Source: Calothrix sp. NIES-2098
GTDB taxonomy: Bacteria; Cyanobacteriota; Cyanobacteriia; Cyanobacteriales; Nostocaceae
Length of the DNA stretch: 64,000 bases
Assembly (NCBI GenBank): GCA_002368175.1
Contig: AP018172.1
Span: 4,090,001-4,154,000, forward strand
Reading direction: 5' to 3'
The number at the start of each line of letters is the position of its first letter. The first letter of the stretch is position 1. The notes under the pieces were generated by a model. That model saw only the letters and a program-made list of their open reading frames with translations, did no database searches and was not told where the DNA came from. Shown piece by piece: positions 7,744 to 14,846 of the stretch. The position numbers were made by a program, and so were the translations under genes.

Positions 7744-8514
7744 TTAGTTGGAACTGAATAATCGCAGACGAGCAAAGTTAAAGGGTGCAGTAAAGTTGTT
7801 GTAGCGAATTCGCAAACGTTCTTCAAATTGGCGATCGAGTGCTTCAACTTGTTCGCTAAATTGTGATTCTGCTTCCCAAGGAATTAGGTAGGCGGCGTTG
7901 TAAATCATTGTGTCCATTTGGGGATTATTTTCCACCACATCGATCGCAATAGAGTTGAGTGTGCCTTGAAATAAATTTATGATGCCTTGTTTGCGATCGC
8001 TCATTCCCTGTTCGATGGCTTGTCCTATTTGGATTACCTGCTCTATATTCAGAGGTTGACCTGCTAGCTTATCTCTTTCGGTTTTGATATCTGGATTTTC
8101 TGCTAACAACCCCTGAATTTCTGCCTCGGTATCCCAAAAAACTTTGACACTAACTTCTCGGCGACCTGATAATTTCGCAAGCAATTGCGTCAATTCTTCT
8201 TGATGAGGACGAATTAATTGTTGTGAAAACGTTTCCCAGCTTGCAACCAAAAGTCCAAATTGTACAGGAAGTAAATTGCGTTGGCGTAGCCCGTCGTAGA
8301 CATCGCCTGCTTGCATGATTTCTTCAAGGACTTTCTCATGATTTAGCAGGTTACGACGGCTTGCTAAATAACGCTCTTGTTGTGCTTCGGAGTAGATGAC
8401 TGCAAAATCATCCAAAATTTTAATTTGTACGGGTTGCCGATCTAAACCCTCTAAATTTAAATCTTGCGGAGCAGGCAAGGTCAAAATTCCATAAATGTAA
8501 AAGCCATAACTCAT
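7744..8514 (-). CDS. gvpF: GvpF/GvpL family gas-vesicle protein
   Basis: A 256-residue GvpF/GvpL protein. It starts MSYGFYIYGIL, has the central NLLPVQFGLLV segment, and ends with the characteristic RIRYNNFTAPFNFARLRL motif. Family members bind soluble GvpA and seed the growing vesicle. It follows gvpK by 36 bp in the same direction. Residues around AGDVYDGLRQRN are encoded by a dispersed DNA repeat (8282-8307) inserted in frame just before the conserved core, so this GvpF may carry a small lineage-specific insertion. Confidence 0.92.
   Translation of the reverse strand: MSYGFYIYGILTLPAPQDLNLEGLDRQPVQIKILDDFAVIYSEAQQERYLASRRNLLNHEKVLEEIMQAGDVYDGLRQRNLLPVQFGLLVASWETFSQQLIRPHQEELTQLLAKLSGRREVSVKVFWDTEAEIQGLLAENPDIKTERDKLAGQPLNIEQVIQIGQAIEQGMSDRKQGIINLFQGTLNSIAIDVVENNPQMDTMIYNAAYLIPWEAESQFSEQVEALDRQFEERLRIRYNNFTAPFNFARLRLFSSN
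8282..8307 (-). repeat. Dispersed repeat element read in frame inside gvpF
   Basis: TGGCGTAGCCCGTCGTAGAC followed by ATCGCC matches the element at 3996-4025 in the gvpC-like gene. It encodes GDVYDGLRQ in GvpF. Confidence 0.75.
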
Positions 8515-8550
8515 AAGAATGTATTACCAATAAGAATGTAGATAAAAAAG

Positions 8551-8985
8551 TTACAGGGGTTTAGAAGTGAGTACTAATCTTAACTTGGCATGAACTAAGT
8601 TTAATTGAGCCAGTCCTAAGTCCAAGTCACCTTCAACTACCACACCCGTATTTAATAGGCGATCGAGGAGTTCTAGAATAGAGGGTTGACTAGAGGTTTC
8701 GCCAGGGTAATATCCTCCAGATTGGGGAAGTAAAGTTCCTATTTCACCCAAATTGATATTTAGCTCGGCTGGGTCAATATCAAATATCTCGCAAAGCTTA
8801 ACAACCTGTTTTTCAAGCTGTTGCAGGCTTTCGGCAGCTCGATCTAACTCAGAGTCGCTGAGGTTGCCAGCATCCATGCGCCGGATTACCTGAGCTTCCA
8901 TGAGTTGGCGTATCAGTTCAACAACCGTCAGTAACAACGGTGCTAAACCGGAATCGGAACCTTTGGATTTGCTAATCGCCTGCAT
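8551..8985 (-). CDS. gvpK: Gas-vesicle protein GvpK with GvpA-like C-terminal segment
   Basis: A 144-residue protein with the GvpK signature LAPLLLTVVELIRQLMEAQV and LNLGEIGTLLP-like text (here ELNINLGEIGTLLP). GvpK is needed for vesicle assembly. Its last 45 residues, ILELLDRLLNTGVVVEGDLD and LNLVHAKLRLVLTS, closely resemble the GvpA/GvpJ core, so this protein may contact the shell. The start overlaps the end of gvpJ by 14 bp, indicating translational coupling. Confidence 0.93.
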   Translation of the reverse strand: MQAISKSKGSDSGLAPLLLTVVELIRQLMEAQVIRRMDAGNLSDSELDRAAESLQQLEKQVVKLCEIFDIDPAELNINLGEIGTLLPQSGGYYPGETSSQPSILELLDRLLNTGVVVEGDLDLGLAQLNLVHAKLRLVLTSKPL

Positions 8986-9319
8986 TCTGATGATTAAGAG
9001 GATTTAGTGCTTTGAGCGATCGCAGTTCTGTTTCTAGACTGGCAACACGCTCTTGAAGTTGTTGATTAGTTGTTAATAAGGTGCGAGTTTGACTATTAAG
9101 ATATGGATCGCCCTCCCACCAGTTAATTCCAATCTCTTTGGCTTTATCAACAGAAGAAATCAACAAACGAATTCGGATGTTGAGCAATTCTGTGGAGCCG
9201 ACGGAAACAGAAATATCTCCTGCAATAACAATGCCTTTATCCAGAACCCGTTCGAGAATATCTGCCAAGGTAGAACCTTGAGTTGCTGTGATAACTCCCC
9301 GGTTAGTATTAGTACTCAT
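8972..9319 (-). CDS. gvpJ: Gas-vesicle minor shell protein GvpJ
   Basis: A 115-residue GvpA paralogue. The core LADILERVLDKGIVIAGDI and LLNIRIRLLISSVDKAKEIG is followed by a 40-residue helical, coiled-coil-like tail absent from GvpA. GvpJ and GvpM-type proteins are thought to act in early shell nucleation or at the tips. It overlaps gvpN by the ATGA tetranucleotide at 9316-9319 and gvpK by 14 bp, so gvpN-J-K are translated as a coupled block. Confidence 0.93.
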   Translation of the reverse strand: MSTNTNRGVITATQGSTLADILERVLDKGIVIAGDISVSVGSTELLNIRIRLLISSVDKAKEIGINWWEGDPYLNSQTRTLLTTNQQLQERVASLETELRSLKALNPLNHQNAGD

Positions 9320-10488
9320 TTGTTTATTAAATGGCCAGAATCAAAAGCCACTTGTGATATGTTTGGCAGTTCAGTATTACCCTGCATTTGCAATAATACT
9401 CCCTGCTCTCTGAGAGACTTGAGTGCAGCCACAATTTGACTGCGATCGATCCCTAATTCTGCTGCCAAATCAGAGAAACGCCTTCCTGGAGACTTACACA
9501 GGTAGTTATAGACTTCATACTCGTAAGGTACTCGTTGTTCCAATACAATCTGATTTTGACTGTCTGGTATTATCTCTTCTGCCGGCTGAGATTGAGTATT
9601 TGTACTACGATACAATTCACGCAAAACCTCTTCCAGTAGCCGAGTTGCTTCCATACGAGTTTGATTCGTGCGAGTAAGCAGGATATCGGCACAAATATCT
9701 TGGAAGTTAGGCTCTTCAAAGTTTACAGAGATTTCGTGTTCGTGGCAGATTCGAGCAATCATCAGACAGGAACGTAAGCCGCCGCCTTGTCCAGAGCCAG
9801 AGCGACTCCAAAACATTCGCACTAAGCGAACGATTTTGTCTGCTTTCTCAGAATCTATGCCTGTTTTCTGAATTACAATCTCCTGCTGAGTTAGTTCATC
9901 AGGTGGAGGCATATCGATGGTGATAACACGATCCATCAAAGCATCTTGAGTTGCATGGACTCCACAATACTCTTGAGGATTTGATGTTAAGATTGCCCGA
10001 AACTGAGGATGAACCCGGATATACTCGGCTCGATGTTGGTTTGTTGGTAATACTAACAACCTCTCTTCAAGTACTGAGAGTAAAACGTTATTTACCTCCG
10101 GGTGCGATCGATTGAATTCGTCGTAAACCAGCGTAAATCCTTCTTTACAAGCTAGAGTTAATCGGGCATCAACCCAGTGTTGTCGGAGTTCATCCTCAAC
10201 TTTGACAACGCTGTGGATGAAGTTATCGACAACCTTTTTGCGGGTGTAACCTAACTGATTACCAATCAAGTCTGAGGTTTTAAACTCATCATCTCCAAAT
10301 AAGAGGATGATAGGCTGATTGAGCAAATCAGCTAGATGCATTGCCAGAGTAGTTTTTCCGACTCCGGCCGAGCCACGTAAATGTACCGAAAAACCTGACT
10401 GTAGATAGCGCAAAGCACGTTGAGCGATGCGTTGAATAGCAGGGGTATTGACAAATCGTTGGGGAGATGCATTTAATACTGTTGTCAA
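9316..10488 (-). CDS. gvpN: AAA+ ATPase GvpN with C-terminal winged-helix extension
   Basis: A 390-residue MoxR-like AAA+ protein. It has Walker A GSAGVGKTT (about 40-48), Walker B FTLVYDEFNRS and sensor ILTSNPQEY. GvpN enlarges or matures gas vesicles. The start is a TTG (TTGACAACA) preceded by GAGGAGGT about 9 nt away; the next residues are typical of GvpN, so the non-ATG start is real. At about 390 residues it is longer than I recall for GvpN. The extra C-terminus includes a winged-helix-like segment (YNYLCKSPGRRFSDLAAELG, SLREQGVL) similar to the one ending the GvpC-like protein. It is the first gene of the gvpN-J-K-F block. Confidence 0.93.
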   Translation of the reverse strand: MTTVLNASPQRFVNTPAIQRIAQRALRYLQSGFSVHLRGSAGVGKTTLAMHLADLLNQPIILLFGDDEFKTSDLIGNQLGYTRKKVVDNFIHSVVKVEDELRQHWVDARLTLACKEGFTLVYDEFNRSHPEVNNVLLSVLEERLLVLPTNQHRAEYIRVHPQFRAILTSNPQEYCGVHATQDALMDRVITIDMPPPDELTQQEIVIQKTGIDSEKADKIVRLVRMFWSRSGSGQGGGLRSCLMIARICHEHEISVNFEEPNFQDICADILLTRTNQTRMEATRLLEEVLRELYRSTNTQSQPAEEIIPDSQNQIVLEQRVPYEYEVYNYLCKSPGRRFSDLAAELGIDRSQIVAALKSLREQGVLLQMQGNTELPNISQVAFDSGHLINK

Positions 10489-10703
10489 ACTCTAAGTACC
10501 TCCTCTATAGGAATTTCTGTAAAAGTAATTTTTTACACACATATTGAAGATATCAAATACTGATGTCAATAAGCTTTAACTGGACTCAAATCCCACGCTT
10601 TTTGGCATCAACATAAGACTAAGTAATGTTTAATATTTCTGTCATCAGCATGATTACGGTCTTGCGAGACAGCTTTAATAAATCTACACAAGTAAAAATT
10701 AAT

Positions 10704-10952
10704 ATGGTTCTGCGTTTCTTACTATTACCAATTACCGGTCCATTAATGGGGGTAACGTGGCTTGGGGAAAAAATTTTAGAACAAGCAAGTACTGAAATTG
10801 ATGATAAAGAAAATCTCAGCAAGCAGCTTCTAGCACTGCAACTTGCTTTTGATATGGGAGAAATTGCGGAAGAAGAGTTTGAAATTCAGGAAGAAGCTCT
10901 TTTATTAGCGATTCTGGAAGCAGAAAAGCAGGGAAAAGAGAATAGGGAATAG
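10704..10952 (+). CDS. gvpG: Gas-vesicle protein GvpG
   Basis: An 82-residue protein starting MVLRFLLLPITGPLMGVTWL with the family end ALQLAFDMGEIAEEEFEIQE. This is the GvpG pattern, a small accessory protein co-required with GvpF/L. An in-frame ATG at 10626 would add 26 residues unlike the family, so the ATG at 10704 is chosen. It is divergent from gvpN, with about 215 bp of shared promoter space, and is the only gvp gene on the plus strand here. Confidence 0.9.
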   Translation: MVLRFLLLPITGPLMGVTWLGEKILEQASTEIDDKENLSKQLLALQLAFDMGEIAEEEFEIQEEALLLAILEAEKQGKENRE

Positions 10953-11753
10953 GGCGTTGCACAAAGGCGGGATGATTTTTTCACGCAGAGGCGCAGAGAG
11001 GAAGGAGTTTTGACCCGCAACAAATTGTCATAATTGTCCATTTCGGTTAATTCTTTCCCAGCTTAATGATAAATTACTGATCCAACAGTGTACTTTCTAC
11101 TTGTTTACAATCTCACTTATCAACTTGTAAACATTTGAATTATATTGCGCTTCCCTGGTTTGGTAACAGAACATTAAACTCACATAAATATGACAAGGCT
11201 CGGGCGAATTAGTTCTTATTTACGATGAAAATTTGGAGTTTGTTGATGAAAATTGGCTTTTAGATATCGATTCTCCAATGCTTGTTAAATGATTACTCGT
11301 AATGGATGCGATCGCATTTCCTGACTCCAGAGTGATGTTACTTTTATTTAAGTAGATATTGTGTTGATAAACTTACTGTATTTTCAATATCATTTGGTGG
11401 GTTCTACTACCCTCTGGGTGTCTACGTTTTATGTAATCTATAAAAGATGGCGATCGCACTAAAAGAAAGCAATGGTAAGAAACAACAAAATTTGTCCACT
11501 GTAAATGTACTAATGATAAAGGTAACAGACAGCTAATGCTGTGTATCTCTATTGCGCGGTCGGGGCTTACTCTCCCCAATTGCGATCGCCGCAGAACATG
11601 CTATCCTCCCTTGCAGTTCTCTGCCTAGTAAAGCTTATTCAGAGCAATTTTTGCTAGTAGATGAAATAAAGGTAGTATTCTAGGGAATTCTAATTTATGA
11701 ACACCATGAGAATGAGCGGTCATTTCCACAATTATTGTATTTAAGTTCAATAA
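10953..11753. other. Intergenic region after gvpG
   Basis: 10953-11008 is a copy of the CACGCAGAG dispersed repeat. At 11197-11291 an open stretch without a start reads LVLIYDENLEFVDENWLLDI and stops; it looks like a gene-end relic. HIP1-type sites lie near 11308, 11450 and 11580. No intact gene is seen. Confidence 0.5.
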
Positions 11754-12215
11754 ATGAAGTTTCTTCAAAACTCCAATTCTAAAAGCATCACTGTACAAGT
11801 TTTTCTAGTTCTAGTGTCTGTCAACATTAGTTCCTGTTCAGCCTCAAATTCGCAGGTTCAAAAGTTAGCAGAAGCTAACATTGAATTAATGAATCGTGCT
11901 CAAATAGATTACTACATAGAAACCAATAGATTTTCTGCAAACGTCATTGAAAAACAAAATCTTCCTATTAAACCAGGTGGCACAGAATTTACCTATAAGA
12001 CTGACATACAGCCAAATTTAGCATTTAGCTATGCATTGTCTGAGAAACCATACTATCAGAGCATAGTCGGAGGGGCTTTCGCGTTTAAAGATGCAGAAGG
12101 CAGACCTTATGTCCGAACTATTTTGTGTAGAGCAAAACAAACTGGCTCTCAATCTATATCTCCGCCCTCTAATGAAAAAACTTGTGGAGATGGGACAAAG
12201 CAGATTGAGCAATAA
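11754..12215 (+). CDS. Lipoprotein-like protein with type IV pilin-like G/H domain
   Basis: A 153-residue protein. The N-terminal hydrophobic segment VFLVLVSVNISSC ends in a lipobox-like cysteine near residue 28, so it is probably a membrane-anchored lipoprotein. The rest, ANIELMNRAQIDYYIETNRF and NLAFSYALSEKPYYQSIVGG onward, resembles the cyanobacterial pilin-like G/H family. That family keeps the pilin globular domain without a classical prepilin cleavage site. There is a Cys pair near the C-terminus (ILCRAK, KTCGDG). It stands alone between the two arms of the gvp locus and has no obvious partner. Confidence 0.6.
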   Translation: MKFLQNSNSKSITVQVFLVLVSVNISSCSASNSQVQKLAEANIELMNRAQIDYYIETNRFSANVIEKQNLPIKPGGTEFTYKTDIQPNLAFSYALSEKPYYQSIVGGAFAFKDAEGRPYVRTILCRAKQTGSQSISPPSNEKTCGDGTKQIEQ

Positions 12216-12452
12216 CTTAATATCAAGTTGGCGCTTCATTCTAAATTGAGGTAACAGTCGAACAATCCGCTTGCACCCGCTCGCCGAGAACTTATGTGTT
12301 GGACATTGTAGGCTATTTGTGACGGGTAAAGCGGAATATTATATGTCTTATGGCTTTGTGTGGATGTGATAAAACTAACTCATACTTTTCTATTGAACTA
12401 GCATCGACCTCGCAAGGAAGTTGACGAGCATTGGCAGATGAAATCTTAGTAC

Positions 12453-12737
12453 TTAGTATTCCAATGTTATGGTGTTGAATTTGGGTGTATTGTCCTCTAA
12501 GTCAGTATTTGCTTGCTGATGGGTGATGTCCTCTTCTGCAATGATTTGACTATTTAAAATAGCAAGACGCTGCTGAATCTGATGTCGGCGTGCTTCGAGT
12601 TTCTGTAGTTCCTGCTCTAAACGTTCCTTTTCTACCATCATTTTGTAAGCATTTAAGTAAACTCTTGCTTGAGAACGTTGAGGAGGCATGGAGCTAAGTT
12701 TGGCTTGAATTTGTCCGCGATTTGGAGTGCGATGCAT
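12453..12737 (-). CDS. Small coiled-coil protein, GvpV-like
   Basis: A 94-residue protein with a basic N-terminus (MHRTPNRGQIQAKLSSMPPQ) and a heptad-rich helix (YKMMVEKERLEQELQKLEAR, QRLAILNSQI), then an acidic tail. This layout resembles the GvpV proteins of Anabaena-type gas-vesicle clusters, which I recall only from memory. It lies 45 bp after the ArsA-like gene on the same strand and is probably cotranscribed with it. If it is not GvpV, it is an uncharacterised coiled-coil protein. Confidence 0.5.
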   Translation of the reverse strand: MHRTPNRGQIQAKLSSMPPQRSQARVYLNAYKMMVEKERLEQELQKLEARRHQIQQRLAILNSQIIAEEDITHQQANTDLEDNTPKFNTITLEY

Positions 12738-12782
12738 AATAAATTTCTCTCTGAGTATGAAAGTATTGAGTCTAATTAGCAG

Positions 12783-14666
12783 TTAAAATAAACAGCCGGC
12801 GGCTGCTTGGATGCGTTCTAAAGGCTGAACTGAGCGAGGTAGCACTGGTAAGCGAACCATTGTCAAACCTGGAAAATCGCAATTAATGGTTGCTGTAGAA
12901 GTAAAGCGGTTGAGAACAAGGTAATTCTGGCTTACACCTATTTCTTGCAGAGATTTGAATAGGCGTTGTTGTTCGGCAAGTACGCTAGCTTGGTTAAGTG
13001 TAACGCCGATGAACTCTGCTTGTTGTGGGTCTTTTAGCACTTTTTGGGCTTTGACTACGCGCTGTCGCAAAGTTCGTAAACGCCCCATGAACTCTGTACG
13101 ACCAAGGACATTTTGATACTTAATCCAGAGTTTGAAAATCCAAGCTAGCCAGTCTGCTAGTGCAGTTGGCATTTCTAGAAAACGCAGAAGATGTCCTGTA
13201 GGAGCAGTGTCTAAAATAATCAAGTCTTCTTCTTGTTGCTCTAGCAATTCCATTACTGTTAACAGGGAAAGCATTTCATCAATCCCTGGTAAAGCTTGCT
13301 CGACAATTTTGCGCCAAGCTACAGGAGAGTATGCCATTTCAATAGCGTCGCTGGTTTGGGTTTCGCCACTCATCATTTCGGCCAGTTCCCACAGGTAATC
13401 GGCTCTGAATTGCTCCAGAAGGCGATCGCTATCTACTTCCTGACCTCGAAGATTGGCAGTTATTTGATATGGTTCGTGTCCAAAACTCAGACCAAAGGCA
13501 TCACCCAAGGAGTGGGCTGGATCGATAGAAACCATGCGAATTTTGCGATCGGGATGTTTTTGAGCCATCGCCCAACCAATCGCAGCTGCTACTGTGGTCT
13601 TGCCTACTCCACCTTTACCGCCAATTAGTAACAGGCGACGATCTTGGGTGAGAAAATCTCCAAAGCTAGGAGGAATTGTTTCCGGCCATTGAACTGGGAG
13701 TAGATCGATAGGAAATAGCGGTTCCAACTGAGGAACATGGATTTGGTCGATCAGATGGCTCAGGGCTAGAATCCCTAAAGGCTCCTGATCTTGCTGCGGT
13801 ACGATAAAAATCGGCTTTCCGTTAGCAAGATCCGTATACTGACCGATAAGTGGTTGTTGTTCTTGGTAACGATCTGGGTCAGTTGCACTGGCAAGGACTT
13901 GGTTGACAAACAATCCTCCGCAAGGAACCTGCATGGTTTGTAAGGCTTCTAGGAATCGTTTTGACTCCAACCAACTCATTGGTTCGGCGATCGCAACTAA
14001 CAAACAAGCTGTATGCTTAGGATCTTGAAGCAGACGACGACCTTGTGATAGTTCAGCTTTCAGGGTATGCAAAAAATCGTCGGCGCGATCGCTTGTGTAA
14101 CTCCCCGCAAAGGTTTTACTAATATACCGATGCTTTTCTTGAAACAGTTCGAGAGAGTGCAGGAAAGTGTCTAAAAAATCCATCAAGCCAAACAAGTTGA
14201 GAGTATGACCGCTAGGAGCCATATCCACTACTACTCGATCTACCTGCTGTTCGTTGAAAAGGCGTTGGATCTCTAACAAACCCATCAACTCGTCCAGTCC
14301 AGGCCAATTTAAATCCCAAACTGGATGCAAGTCTTCTCCCTCAACAAAACTACCGCGCTCCACTAAAAGTTCTAAAACCTGACCGTAACGTTCTTTAAAC
14401 TTTTGTAGTAAAAGCTTTGCATCCAACGCCCTTACTAGTAGATTAGGTAGTCCCGCTATCGGACGAGGAATGTCATCAACGCTAACTTGTAAGACATCTC
14501 CAAGAGAGTGAGCCGGATCGGTTGAGATTAAAAGAATCTGCTCGTTGACAAATTTCTGCGCCCAACGACATGCAAAGGAGCAGGAGATTGTTGTTTTTCC
14601 GACTCCACCTTTGCCGCTAAACATAGCAAGGTGTAGGTTATCAAAAAGTTCCATCCCGTTTGTCAT
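12783..14666 (-). CDS. Tandem ArsA/Get3-like ATPase
   Basis: A 627-residue protein with two ArsA/TRC40-type modules in one chain. The first P-loop is GKGGVGKTT at about 18-26; the second, GGKGGVGKTT, is near 347. Each half has the switch STDPAHSLGD or SIDPAHSLGD and a DxAPxGH-type motif (VDMAPSGHTLN, LDTAPTGHLLRFL). ArsA uses such a pair to drive arsenite export, whereas Get3 (a dimer) carries tail-anchored proteins. No arsenite permease, ArsR or ArsD is nearby and no metal-binding cysteine cluster is obvious. A protein-targeting or assembly role next to gas-vesicle genes is therefore more likely; this last point is inference. Confidence 0.85.
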   Translation of the reverse strand: MTNGMELFDNLHLAMFSGKGGVGKTTISCSFACRWAQKFVNEQILLISTDPAHSLGDVLQVSVDDIPRPIAGLPNLLVRALDAKLLLQKFKERYGQVLELLVERGSFVEGEDLHPVWDLNWPGLDELMGLLEIQRLFNEQQVDRVVVDMAPSGHTLNLFGLMDFLDTFLHSLELFQEKHRYISKTFAGSYTSDRADDFLHTLKAELSQGRRLLQDPKHTACLLVAIAEPMSWLESKRFLEALQTMQVPCGGLFVNQVLASATDPDRYQEQQPLIGQYTDLANGKPIFIVPQQDQEPLGILALSHLIDQIHVPQLEPLFPIDLLPVQWPETIPPSFGDFLTQDRRLLLIGGKGGVGKTTVAAAIGWAMAQKHPDRKIRMVSIDPAHSLGDAFGLSFGHEPYQITANLRGQEVDSDRLLEQFRADYLWELAEMMSGETQTSDAIEMAYSPVAWRKIVEQALPGIDEMLSLLTVMELLEQQEEDLIILDTAPTGHLLRFLEMPTALADWLAWIFKLWIKYQNVLGRTEFMGRLRTLRQRVVKAQKVLKDPQQAEFIGVTLNQASVLAEQQRLFKSLQEIGVSQNYLVLNRFTSTATINCDFPGLTMVRLPVLPRSVQPLERIQAAAGCLF

Positions 14667-14846
14667 TTAGGGCATTTTAGGACAAATTTACTACATATTT
14701 CTGAAAGTGACTTAAGTAATATTGCTGAATAAAGGATATTTATAGTAGAAGATAATTAATTTTGTTGAGGTACTTACAAAGATTAGCCGAGGAACTATAA
14801 CTGAGGGAAAGATTTAGCCAGGGGTGTCCAAAGGTAAGGAGATAAG

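Noticed and set aside
10626..10703. Longer GvpG start at 10626
   Set aside because: The added 26 residues are unlike GvpG, which normally begins with the hydrophobic LLLP segment just after its Met.
11197..11291. Frame LVLIYDENLEFVDENWLLDI as a small gene
   Set aside because: Has an upstream stop and no start; at most a gene-end relic.
12783..14666. Arsenite efflux ATPase
   Set aside because: No permease, ArsR or ArsD nearby and no obvious metal-binding cysteines; the gas-vesicle context fits better.
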